Assembly (NCBI GenBank): GCA_001462345.1
Contig: LIUM01000049.1
Span: 1-64,000, forward strand
Direction of reading: 5' to 3'
Origin: Fibrobacteria bacterium AD312
GTDB lineage: Bacteria > Fibrobacterota > Fibrobacteria > Fibrobacterales > Fibrobacteraceae
Length of the DNA stretch: 64,000 nucleotides
In this document: piece after piece, positions 8,062-17,751 of the stretch
Position numbering within the stretch: position 1 is the stretch's first letter
How the letters are laid out: each line of letters opens with the position of its first letter
Notes under the pieces: generated by a model
Databases searched by the model: none
Seen by the model: the letters and a program-made list of their open reading frames with translations, nothing else
What the model was told of the DNA's origin: nothing
Position numbers and translations under genes: made by a program

Positions 8062-10101
8062 TTAATGAATACCATCTTCATTCCCTTGAGGTAGTTCGCT
8101 ATACCACTGCTGAATCTTTTCTATAACTACTTTGTCGAATTGATTTTGATTGTCTAAAATTTGTTCGGCCCATTCTAGTATTTTTTGTATTAAATTCTGG
8201 TCTTCAATCCAGTCAAAAAAGCGGAACAACCAAGAGCCACTTTGCTCGTTTCCTTCAAGATTTCCAGCCCCACGGTCTCTTAAGTCCATCTCAGCAATTT
8301 CAAAGCCATCTTCGGTACTTGCAAATCCATTGAGTCGCTCTATCGCAGGGTTATTAGAGTCGCACATTAAAAAGCACCACGCTTGATCTCCGCCACGGCC
8401 AACGCGGCCTCGTAATTGATGAAGCTGAGAAAGCCCAAGACGTTCTGGATGGTCTATAACCATTAAGTTTGCAGAAGGAACGTTTACGCCTACTTCTATA
8501 ACGGTGGTGGCAATAAGAACATGAATAAGGCCCGCATTAAAATCTTTTAGAATTTGATTGCGATGATCTTCATCCATTTGCCCGTGAATCACTTCTATTT
8601 TCCAATCTTTATTCCAAGAACGTAACTCTTCAAAAACATTGTGAACAGAAAGGGATTTACCTTCTTCATCGTTTTCTACTCGATTCACAACCCAATAGCA
8701 ATGATTCCCTTTTAAGGTTTCCTGAAAAATAAAGTTTTTCATATCATCCCGTTTTTCTGGGGTGATTAATCTTGTTTTTACAGGCTTTCGACCAGGAGGT
8801 TTTTCTTTAATTAAAATAGTCTGTAAGTCGCCATAAAATGTCATGGCTAAACTTCTTGGAATTGGCGTTGCGCTCATGACTAACAAATCGGGGTAATTCC
8901 CTTTTGCTAAAAGAGCTTCTCGTTGATTCACGCCAAAACGATGCTGTTCGTCTATAATTACAAACCCGAGTTTATTAAAAAAGACATCTTTAGAAAATAA
9001 AGCGTGAGTTCCAACAACGGCGTGAGAAAGCCCCATTTGAAGCTCTCCTAAAATCGTTTTTCTTTCGGCAGCACTTGTCGCTCCCACTAAAAGAGAAAGG
9101 CGAAGCCCCGCTTTTTCAAAATAAGGCTTTAGAAAAGTGTAATGTTGCCTCGCTAAAATATCTGTTGGAACCATTAAAGCACATTGTTCTTGAACGCCAC
9201 AGACTGAAAGCATGGCGAGTAAGGCGACGACCGTTTTTCCGCTACCGACGTCTCCTTGCAAAAGAGCATGAAATTGCCTTTTGCCATGTAACCCTTCTAA
9301 AATTTGAGCGAGAGCTTTTTTTTGATCATTAGTAAGTTCGTATGGTAAACTTGCTTCGGCGGCCATGACAAGCCCTTGATCAATAGCACGCTCAGATCCT
9401 CTAAGTGTCAAGTGTCGGCGTCTTGAGGCCATTCGTAAACAGAAAGGGAGTAGCTCTAGAATTTTGAGCTGGCGTCGCCCTTGCATGGCTTCACCAAAAG
9501 ATTTTGGTTGATGAAGGCGTTTAAGGTTTTCGATTGTGGGAACTAATCCTAAAAAAGTACAAAGTTCATCTGGACAAGCTTTGGAAACACTTAAGTGGGG
9601 AAGAGTAAAAAGATATTTATAGAGCTTTATAAAAAAACGTTGTTCCATACGTGCTTCACGGCACACTTCTGGAATAGAATAAACAGGAACAATGCCTCCC
9701 TTAAAATCGGCATCATCTTCCATCGGCTGCAATTCAGGGTGAACCAGTTGAAGCCCTCGATACTCGCTGACTGTTCCAATAGCGACAAAGCGCATCCCAG
9801 GCTTTATTTTTTGTGACCAGTAAGAGGGATTCTTAAAAAACATCAAACTGATTTGGCCAGAATCATCTGCTAAAACGGCTTGAAAGAAGGAGGAACGACG
9901 GCGAATAATTCCTGCTCGAACAATATGTCCAATGACAATGGCTTTATCTTGCGCCTTAAGCTCTTTTATAGAATGAATTTTAGTTTGATCTAGCCAAGTT
10001 CTTGGAATATGATACAATAAATCTTGAATGCTAAAAAAACCAGCTTGATTCAGTTTTTGAATTCTCTTTGGACCAAGGCCTGGAATTTGTGCTAAATCCA
10101 T
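8062..10101 (-). CDS. recG: ATP-dependent DNA helicase RecG
   Basis: A 679-residue superfamily-2 helicase that reverses stalled replication forks and processes Holliday junctions. The N-terminus has a helix-hairpin-helix-like IPGLGPKRIQKL and an OB-fold wedge domain (about 55-150). The helicase core shows Walker A GDVGSGKTVVALL, motif II DEQHR, motif III VMSATPIPRSL and the TTVIEVGVNVP segment. The C-terminus has the RecG QLHQLRGRVGRG block. The length is typical. The start ATG lies 4 bases after the MFS transporter stop, so the two genes probably form one operon. Confidence 0.97.
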   Translation of the reverse strand: MDLAQIPGLGPKRIQKLNQAGFFSIQDLLYHIPRTWLDQTKIHSIKELKAQDKAIVIGHIVRAGIIRRRSSFFQAVLADDSGQISLMFFKNPSYWSQKIKPGMRFVAIGTVSEYRGLQLVHPELQPMEDDADFKGGIVPVYSIPEVCREARMEQRFFIKLYKYLFTLPHLSVSKACPDELCTFLGLVPTIENLKRLHQPKSFGEAMQGRRQLKILELLPFCLRMASRRRHLTLRGSERAIDQGLVMAAEASLPYELTNDQKKALAQILEGLHGKRQFHALLQGDVGSGKTVVALLAMLSVCGVQEQCALMVPTDILARQHYTFLKPYFEKAGLRLSLLVGATSAAERKTILGELQMGLSHAVVGTHALFSKDVFFNKLGFVIIDEQHRFGVNQREALLAKGNYPDLLVMSATPIPRSLAMTFYGDLQTILIKEKPPGRKPVKTRLITPEKRDDMKNFIFQETLKGNHCYWVVNRVENDEEGKSLSVHNVFEELRSWNKDWKIEVIHGQMDEDHRNQILKDFNAGLIHVLIATTVIEVGVNVPSANLMVIDHPERLGLSQLHQLRGRVGRGGDQAWCFLMCDSNNPAIERLNGFASTEDGFEIAEMDLRDRGAGNLEGNEQSGSWLFRFFDWIEDQNLIQKILEWAEQILDNQNQFDKVVIEKIQQWYSELPQGNEDGIH

Positions 10102-10105
10102 TTTA

Positions 10106-11272
10106 TTATTCCAATCGATTCTTTTGATAATGAGGAGTAGAAATAGTAATAAATAAAATTAGAGCGATAAAAATACTTAAGGCTCCTAATAAGAAAACAC
10201 CGCTATATTGGATATGCGTAGCGATTGGAGCACCAAGTAAAATGCCAATTCCAATCCCTAAATCCCAAGCCGAAAGATAAGTACTAGAGGCTGTTCCTCT
10301 TTTAGAATGGGGAGCCATATTCACTACCATCGTTTGGTACCCTGGGCCAACTAAACCGTGGCCTATCCCAAGAATAAAGGCGAGAAGGAAAAATAAAAAT
10401 GGCGAGTGGATCCAGAAAAATAATCCATAGGTAAAAGTTAAAATCACTAACCCTATTTTTATTAGTGTGGTAAGGTAGCCTCTATCAATCCAGCGGCTAC
10501 TGATAAGACGGCTACTGACAAGTCCAATAGCAAGCCAAGCATAAAAATAACCAATCCCTTTTTCTATACCGATTTCTTTGGCATAAAGAGCAAGGTAATT
10601 CGTAATGGGACCGTAGGCAAAGCCTACTAAAATGAGATTGATAAATTGAGGCGTGGCTTTGACGAGGAAAAAACGATCTAGTGAAATAGGGCTTGCGTCT
10701 TTCTTTATAGGCTTCATTGGAACTTTTAAGAAATAGATCAAAACAATTCCAATCAAACAAGTAAGAAAAGAAAAAATGAAAACGGCATTAAAACCTAAGG
10801 ATTCATATAGTAACATCCCTGTCATAGGGCCGAGGGCAAAAGCGACATTGGTGGTGACTCCAAAGTAACCAATACCAGCACCTCTTTTAGAAGAGGGCAG
10901 AACGTCAACTGCAATTGTATTACTTGCTGTGGTAACAATACCAAAGGAAAGCCCATGAATTAAACGCGTGGCAGTGATTAAGACAAGAGTAAAGGTGACT
11001 AAATAACCAAGAAATAAAAATGAAAAAAGGATATAGGTAAATAAGTATAGGTGCTTTCTGGAAAAGCTATCGACGAGATACCCAGCAAAAGGCCTACATA
11101 ATAGAGCACCAATGGTGTAAGACGCTAAAATAATACCAGAGACCGTACTACCAGCGTTTAATTTTTCAAAGATGTAAAGGGGTAGAATTGGGAGTAAAGA
11201 ATAAAAGGAAAAGAACATCAAAAAGTTTGAGATGCATATAAGGATAAATGGTTTATTCCAAAGCTTTTCCAT
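10106..11272 (-). CDS. Major facilitator superfamily transporter
   Basis: A 388-residue inner-membrane protein with about twelve hydrophobic segments. The loop between helices 2 and 3 carries the MFS motif GYLVDSFSRKH. The overall pattern resembles small drug or metabolite efflux proteins, but the substrate cannot be read from sequence. recG follows immediately downstream with a 4-base gap. The 184-base gap upstream, shared with the divergent gene at 11457, should hold both promoters; I could not pick convincing -35/-10 boxes there. Confidence 0.85.
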   Translation of the reverse strand: MEKLWNKPFILICISNFLMFFSFYSLLPILPLYIFEKLNAGSTVSGIILASYTIGALLCRPFAGYLVDSFSRKHLYLFTYILFSFLFLGYLVTFTLVLITATRLIHGLSFGIVTTASNTIAVDVLPSSKRGAGIGYFGVTTNVAFALGPMTGMLLYESLGFNAVFIFSFLTCLIGIVLIYFLKVPMKPIKKDASPISLDRFFLVKATPQFINLILVGFAYGPITNYLALYAKEIGIEKGIGYFYAWLAIGLVSSRLISSRWIDRGYLTTLIKIGLVILTFTYGLFFWIHSPFLFFLLAFILGIGHGLVGPGYQTMVVNMAPHSKRGTASSTYLSAWDLGIGIGILLGAPIATHIQYSGVFLLGALSIFIALILFITISTPHYQKNRLE

Positions 11273-11456
11273 GAATTTTACTCCATGGACAATTTAGCAA
11301 TTCTAGACTGTATATTTAAGTTTTTATTATTCTTTTATCTTAATCTAGCCTATCCTAAGCCATTACAAGAAAAAGCTTTTTATTATAAAAAAATGTTTGA
11401 GAGTCTAAATTTTTTATGAGAATAATTCTATCTTAGTGCTCAATGGAAAGGTTAAT

Positions 11457-11855
11457 ATGAAAAAAGCATTGTTTCTTTTATTGATGAGTTTTGTTTTTGC
11501 CTATTCTGCAGACCCTATTGTGGTCGATGCCAGATTAACAGAAATTCCAGGTAAAATCCCAGGCAATGATCTCTATAACTATGTTTACATTTTTAAGTAT
11601 AAAGTTTTAAATGTAGTCAAAGGCTCCTTAAAAGAAAAAGAAGTACTTGTTGGTGTTTATAATCCAAAAATTCCAAGAGGGCAAGTCAAAGACAAAATGG
11701 CTGCTAATTCAAAAGGCAACGTACGTGAGTTTAAGGCAGGTGCGAAACATCGTCTTGTACTAGTACCGCTAGAATCTATTTGGCAAGAGGCTCTTGAAGA
11801 CGAGTATTTTGACGATGAGTCCATTCGTTATTTTGCAATAGAAGTGACAGAATAA
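11457..11855 (+). CDS. Exported protein of unknown function
   Basis: A 132-residue protein with a signal peptide (MKKALFLLLMSFVFAYSA). The mature part looks like a small beta-rich domain (VVDARLTEIPG, YVYIFKYKVLNVVKGSLKEKEVLVGVYNP, KHRLVLVPLE). A GTG seven codons upstream is in frame, but the ATG at 11457 is preferred because GGAAAGG sits 6 bases before it and the signal peptide begins there. It ends 3 bases before the MBOAT gene, so it may belong to the same acyltransferase transcript. I do not recognise a named family. Confidence 0.65.
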   Translation: MKKALFLLLMSFVFAYSADPIVVDARLTEIPGKIPGNDLYNYVYIFKYKVLNVVKGSLKEKEVLVGVYNPKIPRGQVKDKMAANSKGNVREFKAGAKHRLVLVPLESIWQEALEDEYFDDESIRYFAIEVTE

Positions 11856-11858
11856 CTT

Positions 11859-13277
11859 ATGGTTTTTTCTTCTCAAGTTTTTTTATTCTATTTCCTTCCC
11901 GTTTTTTTGATTGGGTATTTTGTTCTCGTATGGCGTGGCGTTAGGCATTCTTACCTCAATTTATTTATTACCATATTCAGTTATATCTTTTATGGTTGGA
12001 TGGAACCTTGGCTTATCGTTTTAATGTTTAGTTCCACAACGATTGATTATATAGCTGGCCGTTTTATTTCGGCAGAGGGTGCAAGTCAAAGACAACGTAA
12101 TATTGCTTTAACGGCTTCCATTGTCGCCAATTTATCAACCCTTGGCTTTTTCAAATACTACATGTTCTTTATGGGTGGGCTAAATGCGATTTTATCCAAA
12201 TTCGGTTTAGACACTTTTTCTATATGGAACGTTATTTTACCCGTTGGCATTTCATTTTACACATTCCAGTCGATGAGTTATACTATTGATGTATGGAGGG
12301 GTGTGGCTCCTCCTGCAAAGAACTTGGCCTCATTTTCATGTTATGTAGCTCTATTCCCACAATTAGTCGCGGGCCCAATTGTTAGGTACAATACCGTTGC
12401 AGAAGAATTAGCTACTAGAAAACATTCCATGGATTTGTTTCTAAAAGGGATTACTTTCTTCTGTATTGGCTTTGCTAAGAAAATTTTGATTGCCAATCAG
12501 GTGGGGGTTATTGCCGATCGAGTTTTTGCAAGTGATGCTCCTGGCATCTTAAATTCTTGGTGGGGTAGTGTTGCCTATATGTTCCAAATCTACTTTGACT
12601 TTTCAGCCTATTCTGATATGGCTGTGGGTTTAGGTTTAATGATAGGCTTTCATTTTCCCCGTAACTTTAATGGCCCATATCGATCGGCGAGCATTACGGA
12701 ATTTTGGGCTCGTTGGCATATTTCTTTAACTACTTGGCTAAGAGATTATCTTTATATTGCTCTTGGTGGAAACCGAGTGAGTCCACGTAGACTTTATTTT
12801 AATTTATTTGTTGTAATGTTTATAAGTGGCTTTTGGCATGGAGCCAATTGGACTTTTATTGCTTGGGGCTTGTATCACGCCTTCTTTATGATCGTAGAAA
12901 GATACAACGGCAAACAAGCTATTTATAAAAAAGTTCCTTTTGTCTTTCAGGTTTTAATTACTCAGGTGATTGTCTTATTTGGATGGGTTCTTTTTAGAGC
13001 GAATACAATTGGAGAGGCCTTTTCCATGTGGAAGTCTTTGCTTGGTTTAATGCCTGTTTCTGCAGCGGATCCTTTGTTAACGGCACAGATTTTTACTCCA
13101 TTGAACTGCTTCTTTATGATTATTGCCTTATTCTACGCCATTTCTCCTTGGCGCGCCTTTGAATGGTGCCAAAAACTCAGTGTTCGCCGAATTTCCGTGG
13201 CGCTCTTTCTCTTTGTTTTTGCTTGTCTTGTTCTATTTACGCAGACATACAATCCATTCTTGTATTTCCAGTTTTAA
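11859..13277 (+). CDS. MBOAT-family membrane O-acyltransferase (AlgI/DltB-like)
   Basis: A 472-residue polytopic protein. AlgI-like MBOAT proteins move acyl groups across the inner membrane for transfer to exported polysaccharides. Visible hallmarks are ILPVGISFYTFQSMSYTIDV, FPQLVAGPIVRY, FWARWHISLTTWLRDYLYI and GFWHGANWTFIAWGLYHA, with the invariant histidine in the WHG motif. Length and topology are typical. Only a small exported protein sits beside it, in contrast to the second MBOAT at 38198, which has two SGNH partners. The polymer acted on is unknown. Confidence 0.92.
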   Translation: MVFSSQVFLFYFLPVFLIGYFVLVWRGVRHSYLNLFITIFSYIFYGWMEPWLIVLMFSSTTIDYIAGRFISAEGASQRQRNIALTASIVANLSTLGFFKYYMFFMGGLNAILSKFGLDTFSIWNVILPVGISFYTFQSMSYTIDVWRGVAPPAKNLASFSCYVALFPQLVAGPIVRYNTVAEELATRKHSMDLFLKGITFFCIGFAKKILIANQVGVIADRVFASDAPGILNSWWGSVAYMFQIYFDFSAYSDMAVGLGLMIGFHFPRNFNGPYRSASITEFWARWHISLTTWLRDYLYIALGGNRVSPRRLYFNLFVVMFISGFWHGANWTFIAWGLYHAFFMIVERYNGKQAIYKKVPFVFQVLITQVIVLFGWVLFRANTIGEAFSMWKSLLGLMPVSAADPLLTAQIFTPLNCFFMIIALFYAISPWRAFEWCQKLSVRRISVALFLFVFACLVLFTQTYNPFLYFQF

Positions 13278-13523
13278 TCAAAAAATGCGTTAAAATCTAA
13301 CATTCTCCGACTTAAGGAAACGAATGTACATTTTGCCTAATTACAGATTTTACGCGCTTTAAAATGATTGCATAATATTACAATTATTTTTTTACACGTC
13401 GCTTTAACACTTTGTATCGTTGGGACTTGCATTTCATAATCATCAAAGTCCTATTCATTCATTTCGTTAGAAATGATGGAATCTTTTTTATACAAACATT
13501 GGAGAAAGTTTTTTAATCAAAAA

Positions 13524-13556
13524 AAAGAGGCTAATACTTTCGGTATAGGCCTCTTT
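13524..13556 (-). terminator. Rho-independent terminator downstream of dnaJ
   Basis: On the minus strand the stem AAAGAGGC/GCCTCTTT, extended by TATAC/GTATTA-type pairing, closes on a GAAA loop and is followed by a run of T. It lies 86 bases after the dnaJ stop. Confidence 0.75.
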
Positions 13557-13569
13557 GAATAACGGGCTA

Positions 13570-13605
13570 GTGTAATGTTTTACCGTCAATGGTAAATGAT
13601 TACAC
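13570..13605. repeat. 36-bp inverted repeat
   Basis: Arms GTGTAAT-GT-TTTACC and GGTAAA-TG-ATTACAC surround a 6-base centre GTCAAT, with 13 of 15 positions complementary. It sits between the dnaJ stop and its terminator, so it would be a second 3'-UTR hairpin, or a protein-binding site. Confidence 0.65.
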
Positions 13606-13642
13606 CTAATTTTTTGGAAAAAATAAAGAAGTTGTTATTATT

Positions 13643-14782
13643 TTAAGAGAACATTTTCTTCATTTTTTGAATAAAGCTTTCTTCTTGTTCGTCTTCTTTT
13701 TTCTTTCGAAGTTCAGCTAATTCTTGATAGAGTTGCTTTTCTCTAGAAGATAAATCTTTAGGAATATCAGCTTGGATTTTAACAAATAGATTTCCGCGAC
13801 CCCCTCGACCATTCAGGGGATAAAGCCCTTGTTCTCTAAGCCTTAAAATACTTCCAACCTGTGTGCCAGAACTGATTTTAATGCTGAGTTCGCCACCGTC
13901 TAGAGTAGGGATTCTTTGAGAACCACCAAGAACGAGTCTGTGAATTGGGATTTGGATATCGCAGTGTAGATCATCTCCATCACGAGTATAGAAATCATCT
14001 TTCTTTTCTGTAATCACGACTAAAAGATCACCACTAGCGCCACCTCTAGGCCCGCAGTTTCCTTCGCCTCTCATATTGAGATACTGGCCTTCAGCAACAC
14101 CCACAGGAATCTTTATAGAAATCATTTCTTCTTCTAAAACACGACCTTCGCCACGGCAATGAGAACAAGGATTTTTAATGACTTCACCCATGCCATTACA
14201 TGTAGGGCAAGCGGATTCGCTCACCATCTGGAAGAACGATTGGGTTACGTGACGAACTCGTCCTGTGCCATTACAAGTGCTACAAGTGGTCACATCGGAC
14301 CCGCCTTTACCATTACAATAAGTACAAGGGGCATAGCGTTTGATACGTACTTTTTTAGTAACGCCATCTAGAATTTCTTTATAAGAAAGCGCCACTTTGA
14401 TTTGTAAATCTTGCCCTCTAGGTGGGCCTGCTTTACGACTAGAACGGCCTCCTCTTCCAGAAGAACCAAACCCAAAACCACCAAAAATATCTCCAAATTG
14501 GCTAAAAATGTCTTCAAAGCTTGAGAATCCTTGACCACCACCAAAGCCACCAGCGTTTGGCATATCATGGCCAAAACGATCATATTGACTTTTTTTGTTT
14601 TGATCAGAAAGAACATCATACGCTTCGGCCGCTTCTTTGAACTTTTCTTCTGCTTCTTTGTCGCCAGGATTTTTATCTGGGTGGTATTTGATTGCTAATT
14701 TCTTATAAGCGCGCTTGAGTTCTTCTGCACTCGCATCTTTAGATACTCCAAGGACTTCATAATAATCGCGTTTTGTAGCCAT
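13643..14782 (-). CDS. dnaJ: Chaperone protein DnaJ
   Basis: A 379-residue Hsp40 co-chaperone that stimulates DnaK ATPase and delivers substrates. The J domain spans 1-70 with HPD at 34-36. A Gly/Phe-rich region follows ([12 protein letters not shown]). The four zinc-finger repeats [24 protein letters not shown] and CSHCRGEG lie around 150-210, then the substrate-binding domains. It is separated from dnaK by 119 bases holding two hairpins. Unlike grpE and dnaK it has no -24/-12 element or GTTTCA palindrome upstream, so it may depend on read-through from dnaK or on an unrecognised promoter. Confidence 0.98.
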   Translation of the reverse strand: MATKRDYYEVLGVSKDASAEELKRAYKKLAIKYHPDKNPGDKEAEEKFKEAAEAYDVLSDQNKKSQYDRFGHDMPNAGGFGGGQGFSSFEDIFSQFGDIFGGFGFGSSGRGGRSSRKAGPPRGQDLQIKVALSYKEILDGVTKKVRIKRYAPCTYCNGKGGSDVTTCSTCNGTGRVRHVTQSFFQMVSESACPTCNGMGEVIKNPCSHCRGEGRVLEEEMISIKIPVGVAEGQYLNMRGEGNCGPRGGASGDLLVVITEKKDDFYTRDGDDLHCDIQIPIHRLVLGGSQRIPTLDGGELSIKISSGTQVGSILRLREQGLYPLNGRGGRGNLFVKIQADIPKDLSSREKQLYQELAELRKKKEDEQEESFIQKMKKMFS

Positions 14783-14831
14783 AATAATTTCTCTATCAAT
14801 TAAATCTAAACATTAGTTTCATACGCAAAAA

Positions 14832-14865
14832 GGGATTACTCTTTTTTTTGAAGAAAGAGAATCCC
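14832..14865 (-). terminator. Terminator or attenuator between dnaK and dnaJ
   Basis: Minus-strand hairpin with stem GGGATT-CTCTTT / AAAGAG-AATCCC and a U-run (CCCTTTTTG) after it. It would reduce dnaJ expression relative to dnaK. Confidence 0.65.
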
Positions 14866-14874
14866 ATTTTTTGT

Positions 14875-14898
14875 TAGTGGCTTTATTTTAAGCCACTA
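14875..14898 (-). terminator. Perfect 9-bp hairpin right after dnaK
   Basis: TAGTGGCTT/AAGCCACTA around a 6-base loop, starting 3 bases after the dnaK stop codon. It has no U-run of its own and may protect the dnaK 3' end or act together with the terminator downstream. Confidence 0.6.
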
Positions 14899-14901
14899 GG
14901 A

Positions 14902-16824
14902 TTATTTTTTATCGTCATCGACGACTTCATATTCTGCATCAATTGGTCCATCATTTTTCTTGTCTGTTTCTGGCTCTGGATTACATCCAGCTCCACAGCC
15001 AGCACCTGGATTTGGTTGAGCACCAGCTCCAGCAGCTTGAGCCATAGAACCTAACATGTTCTGCAACTTATCCATCGCGGCCTTGATCTCTTCTTTAGTA
15101 CCGTTTTCTTTCTTGTCTTTGATTTCTTGAATCGCCGATTCTAATTGAGATTTGGTGTCCGCAGGGATTTTATCTCCAGCTTCCTTAATCTGGCTTTCTG
15201 CTTGATAAGCCATTTGTTCCGCTTGGTTCTTGATGTCGACAAGTTCTCTTGCTTCTTTATCTTTTTGAGAATTCAACTCTGCTTCTTTCACCATGCGGTT
15301 GATTTCCTCTTCAGAAAGTCCACTAGAAGAGGTAATCTTAATGGATTGTTCTTTACCTGTTTCTTTATCTTTGGCGCTTACATGCACAATGCCGTTCGCG
15401 TCAATGTCAAAAGTAACTTCGATTTGAGGAACACCACGTGGTTTAGCAGGAATTCCTTGTAAATCAAAACGGCCTAATGTTCTGTTGTCGCGTGCAAATT
15501 CACGTTCTCCTTGAAGAACATGGATTGTTACTGCTGGCTGGTTGTCTTCAGCAGTAGAGAACACCTGGCTCTTCTTTGTCGGAACAGTGGTATTGCGTTC
15601 GATCAACTTAGTCATCACGCCACCAAGAGTTTCGATACCAAGAGATAGAGGGGTAACATCTAAAAGTAACACGTCTTTCACAGCAGAATCACCAGAAAGA
15701 ACAGCACCTTGTACTGCTGCACCTACAGCCACAACTTCATCTGGGTTTACCCCTTTATGAGGTTCTTTATTAAAGAACTTCTTAACAGCTTCTTGAACCG
15801 CAGGAATACGAGTAGAACCACCGACGAGAATCACTTCATCAATTTGACCAAGAGTCAGGCCAGAATCAGCTAAGCACTTACGGCAAGGTTCAATAGAACG
15901 TTCTACGAGAGAAGCGGTCAATTGATCAAACTTAGCTCTTGAAAGCGTGAGGTCAAGATGTTTAGGGCCAGTGGCATCTGCAGTAATAAATGGCAAATTA
16001 ATCGATGTGCTTGTGGTAGCAGAAAGGTCAATTTTTGCTTTTTCTGCAGCATCTTTTAAGCGTTGAAGCGCCATTTTATCTGATTTAAGATCGATTCCTG
16101 GATTACTCTTTTTGAATTCATCATTAATCCAGTTGATGATGGTTTCATCAAAGTTATCGCCACCAAGCATGGTATCGCCATTGGTTGCTTTAACTGTAAA
16201 CATACCTTCATCAATTTCCAAAATAGAAATATCAAAAGTACCACCGCCTAAGTCATAGACAGCGACCTTTTCGCTTTTCTTAGAATCTAAACCATAAGCT
16301 AAAGCAGCAGCAGTAGGTTCGTTCACAATACGAAGCACTTCTAATCCAGCGATTTTACCAGCATCTTTTGTAGCTTGACGTTGGGCATCGTTAAAATAAG
16401 CAGGAACAGTAATCACTGCTTGAGTTACACTTTGACCAAGATAATCTTCAGCGATTTTCTTCATGGCTTGAAGAATCATTGCAGAAATTTCTGGTGGTGC
16501 ATATTCTTTATCATCAATTTTAACTCGAACAGGGCTAGAACCTGTCCCTACAAGATGGTAAGGCATGTTCTTTTCAGCAGCAGAACATTCCCCTGCAGTG
16601 CGACCCATAAAACGCTTGATGGAATAAATCGTTTTCTCTGGGTTTGTAATGGCTTGACGTTTGGCTACGTGCCCAACTAGGGTTTCGTTGTTTTTTGCAA
16701 AAGCAACAATAGATGGGGTGGTGCGAAAACCTTCAGCATTAGCAATCACAACTGGCTTACCGCCTTCCATAACAGAGACGCAGCTGTTTGTTGTACCAAG
16801 ATCTATACCTATAATTTTGCTCAT
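14902..16824 (-). CDS. dnaK: Chaperone protein DnaK (Hsp70)
   Basis: A 640-residue ATP-dependent chaperone. The N-terminus [19 protein letters not shown] is the ATPase phosphate-1 motif, with [17 protein letters not shown] and [14 protein letters not shown] further on. The substrate-binding domain and helical lid complete a normal length. The C-terminal tail carries an unusual GCGAGC pair of cysteines and ends in [12 protein letters not shown]; the tail is typical of the family except for the cysteines. AGGAGA is placed 9 bases before the ATG. A near-perfect sigma-54 promoter and an upstream palindrome precede it (listed separately), so it is probably transcribed apart from grpE, 139 bases upstream. 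Confidence 0.98.
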   Translation of the reverse strand: MSKIIGIDLGTTNSCVSVMEGGKPVVIANAEGFRTTPSIVAFAKNNETLVGHVAKRQAITNPEKTIYSIKRFMGRTAGECSAAEKNMPYHLVGTGSSPVRVKIDDKEYAPPEISAMILQAMKKIAEDYLGQSVTQAVITVPAYFNDAQRQATKDAGKIAGLEVLRIVNEPTAAALAYGLDSKKSEKVAVYDLGGGTFDISILEIDEGMFTVKATNGDTMLGGDNFDETIINWINDEFKKSNPGIDLKSDKMALQRLKDAAEKAKIDLSATTSTSINLPFITADATGPKHLDLTLSRAKFDQLTASLVERSIEPCRKCLADSGLTLGQIDEVILVGGSTRIPAVQEAVKKFFNKEPHKGVNPDEVVAVGAAVQGAVLSGDSAVKDVLLLDVTPLSLGIETLGGVMTKLIERNTTVPTKKSQVFSTAEDNQPAVTIHVLQGEREFARDNRTLGRFDLQGIPAKPRGVPQIEVTFDIDANGIVHVSAKDKETGKEQSIKITSSSGLSEEEINRMVKEAELNSQKDKEARELVDIKNQAEQMAYQAESQIKEAGDKIPADTKSQLESAIQEIKDKKENGTKEEIKAAMDKLQNMLGSMAQAAGAGAQPNPGAGCGAGCNPEPETDKKNDGPIDAEYEVVDDDKK

Positions 16825-16864
16825 AATGAGTATCTCCTAATTAATTTCTTTCATTGGATCTAAG

Positions 16865-16879
16865 GCAAAATGCGTGCCA
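16865..16879 (-). promoter_or_regulatory. Sigma-54 (-24/-12) promoter of dnaK
   Basis: The minus strand reads TGGCACGCATTTTGC, an exact match to TGGCACG-N4-TTGC with GG-N10-GC spacing. It would place the start of transcription about 30 bases before the dnaK ATG. Confidence 0.8.
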
Positions 16880-16928
16880 ATCTGATTTTTAGCTTTTTGG
16901 GCAAAAAACAAGGTTTTTTGAAAAGGCT

Positions 16929-16943
16929 GTTTCATTTTGAAAT
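16929..16943. promoter_or_regulatory. Palindromic enhancer-like site upstream of dnaK
   Basis: GTTTCATTTTGAAAT, one mismatch from a perfect GTTTCA-N3-TGAAAC palindrome. Its centre is 58 bp upstream of the -24 GG, about -82 from the expected transcription start. Confidence 0.65.
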
Positions 16944-16963
16944 AGTCCATAAGGTTAAAAATG

Positions 16964-17623
16964 TTATTTCCCAGCAGAGACGATGACTTTTGCCGTTTTA
17001 ATAATTTTGTGTTTTAAGCGGTATCCTTTTTGGAAAACCTGAATTACATGATTTTCTTCCACATCGTTGGAAGGTTGTTTTAAAAGTGCTTCTTGACAAG
17101 ATGGATCAAATAATTCTCCAACGGGATTGATTTGTTCAAGGCCTGCATCACGAAGAGTTTTTTCAAATTGATCGTGAATCATAGACATGCCTTTAGCAAA
17201 AGCTTCAATATCGCAGCCACGATTTTCTGGAAGAGAGGCCCGTTCAAAATTATCTAACACTTCAGAGAGCTTTTCTAAAAGTTTTGCATTAGCCGTTTCA
17301 ATGATTTCAAGTTGTTCTTTAGTAGTACGGCGACGATAATTATCAAATTCGGCCATTAAACGTAAATATCTATCGTTAGATGCAGATAGAGCCGCTTTTA
17401 GAACTTCTGTTTCAGAAACGGAAGGTTCAGAAGAATCTTTTTTTGATTTTTCTTCTTTTTCTAAAGTAGGTTCTGTTGCGGATTCGTTTGCACATGCATC
17501 ATTATTTTGACAAGTATCATTATTTTGACAAGGTTCTTCTTTTTCACAAGCACAAGCTTCTGCTTCACGAATAAGATCATCATCTTCTGGATTTACGTTT
17601 TTACTGGTTTCTTGGTCAGCCAT
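16964..17623 (-). CDS. grpE: Nucleotide exchange factor GrpE
   Basis: A 219-residue protein that releases ADP from DnaK. The C-terminal two thirds match GrpE: long helix with YLRLMAEFDNYRRRTTKE, then EAFAKGMSMIHDQFEKTLRDAGLEQINPVGELFDP and the beta-wing end GYRLKHKIIKTAKVIVSAGK. The N-terminal 60 residues are acidic and unusually cysteine-rich (ACACEKEEPC, then two QNND(T/A)C-type units from an 18-bp tandem repeat). It is the first gene of grpE-dnaK-dnaJ on this strand and is preceded by its own -24/-12 promoter and palindrome. AAGGAATTGAA precedes the ATG. Confidence 0.96.
   Translation of the reverse strand: MADQETSKNVNPEDDDLIREAEACACEKEEPCQNNDTCQNNDACANESATEPTLEKEEKSKKDSSEPSVSETEVLKAALSASNDRYLRLMAEFDNYRRRTTKEQLEIIETANAKLLEKLSEVLDNFERASLPENRGCDIEAFAKGMSMIHDQFEKTLRDAGLEQINPVGELFDPSCQEALLKQPSNDVEENHVIQVFQKGYRLKHKIIKTAKVIVSAGK
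17499..17534. repeat. 18-bp tandem repeat inside grpE
   Basis: Two units TCATTATTTTGACAAG(TA/GT) at 17499-17516 and 17517-17534. They encode the duplicated six-residue Cys-containing unit near the GrpE N-terminus. Confidence 0.8.
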
Positions 17624-17675
17624 TTCAATTCCTTAATAAAAATAAAAAACATTAAATTGGTTTGTTTAATGGATA

Positions 17676-17690
17676 GCAAAATGCATGCCT
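17676..17690 (-). promoter_or_regulatory. Sigma-54 (-24/-12) promoter of grpE
   Basis: The minus strand reads AGGCATGCATTTTGC followed by T. GG-N10-GC spacing is exact; the first T of the consensus is A. It would place the transcription start about 40 bases before the grpE ATG. Confidence 0.7.
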
Positions 17691-17751
17691 AAATACAAAA
17701 ATGGCGTTTTAATTGAAAAATAGCGGTTTTTTATTCAAATAGAAAACAGTT

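Larger units (their letters stand above)
13278..13642. other. Intergenic region between convergent MBOAT and dnaJ genes
   Basis: 365 bases without a credible gene. It holds a CATTTC/GAAATG hairpin followed by a T-run at 13457-13489 (possible plus-strand terminator), the dnaJ terminator and a 36-bp inverted repeat, both listed separately. Confidence 0.6.
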
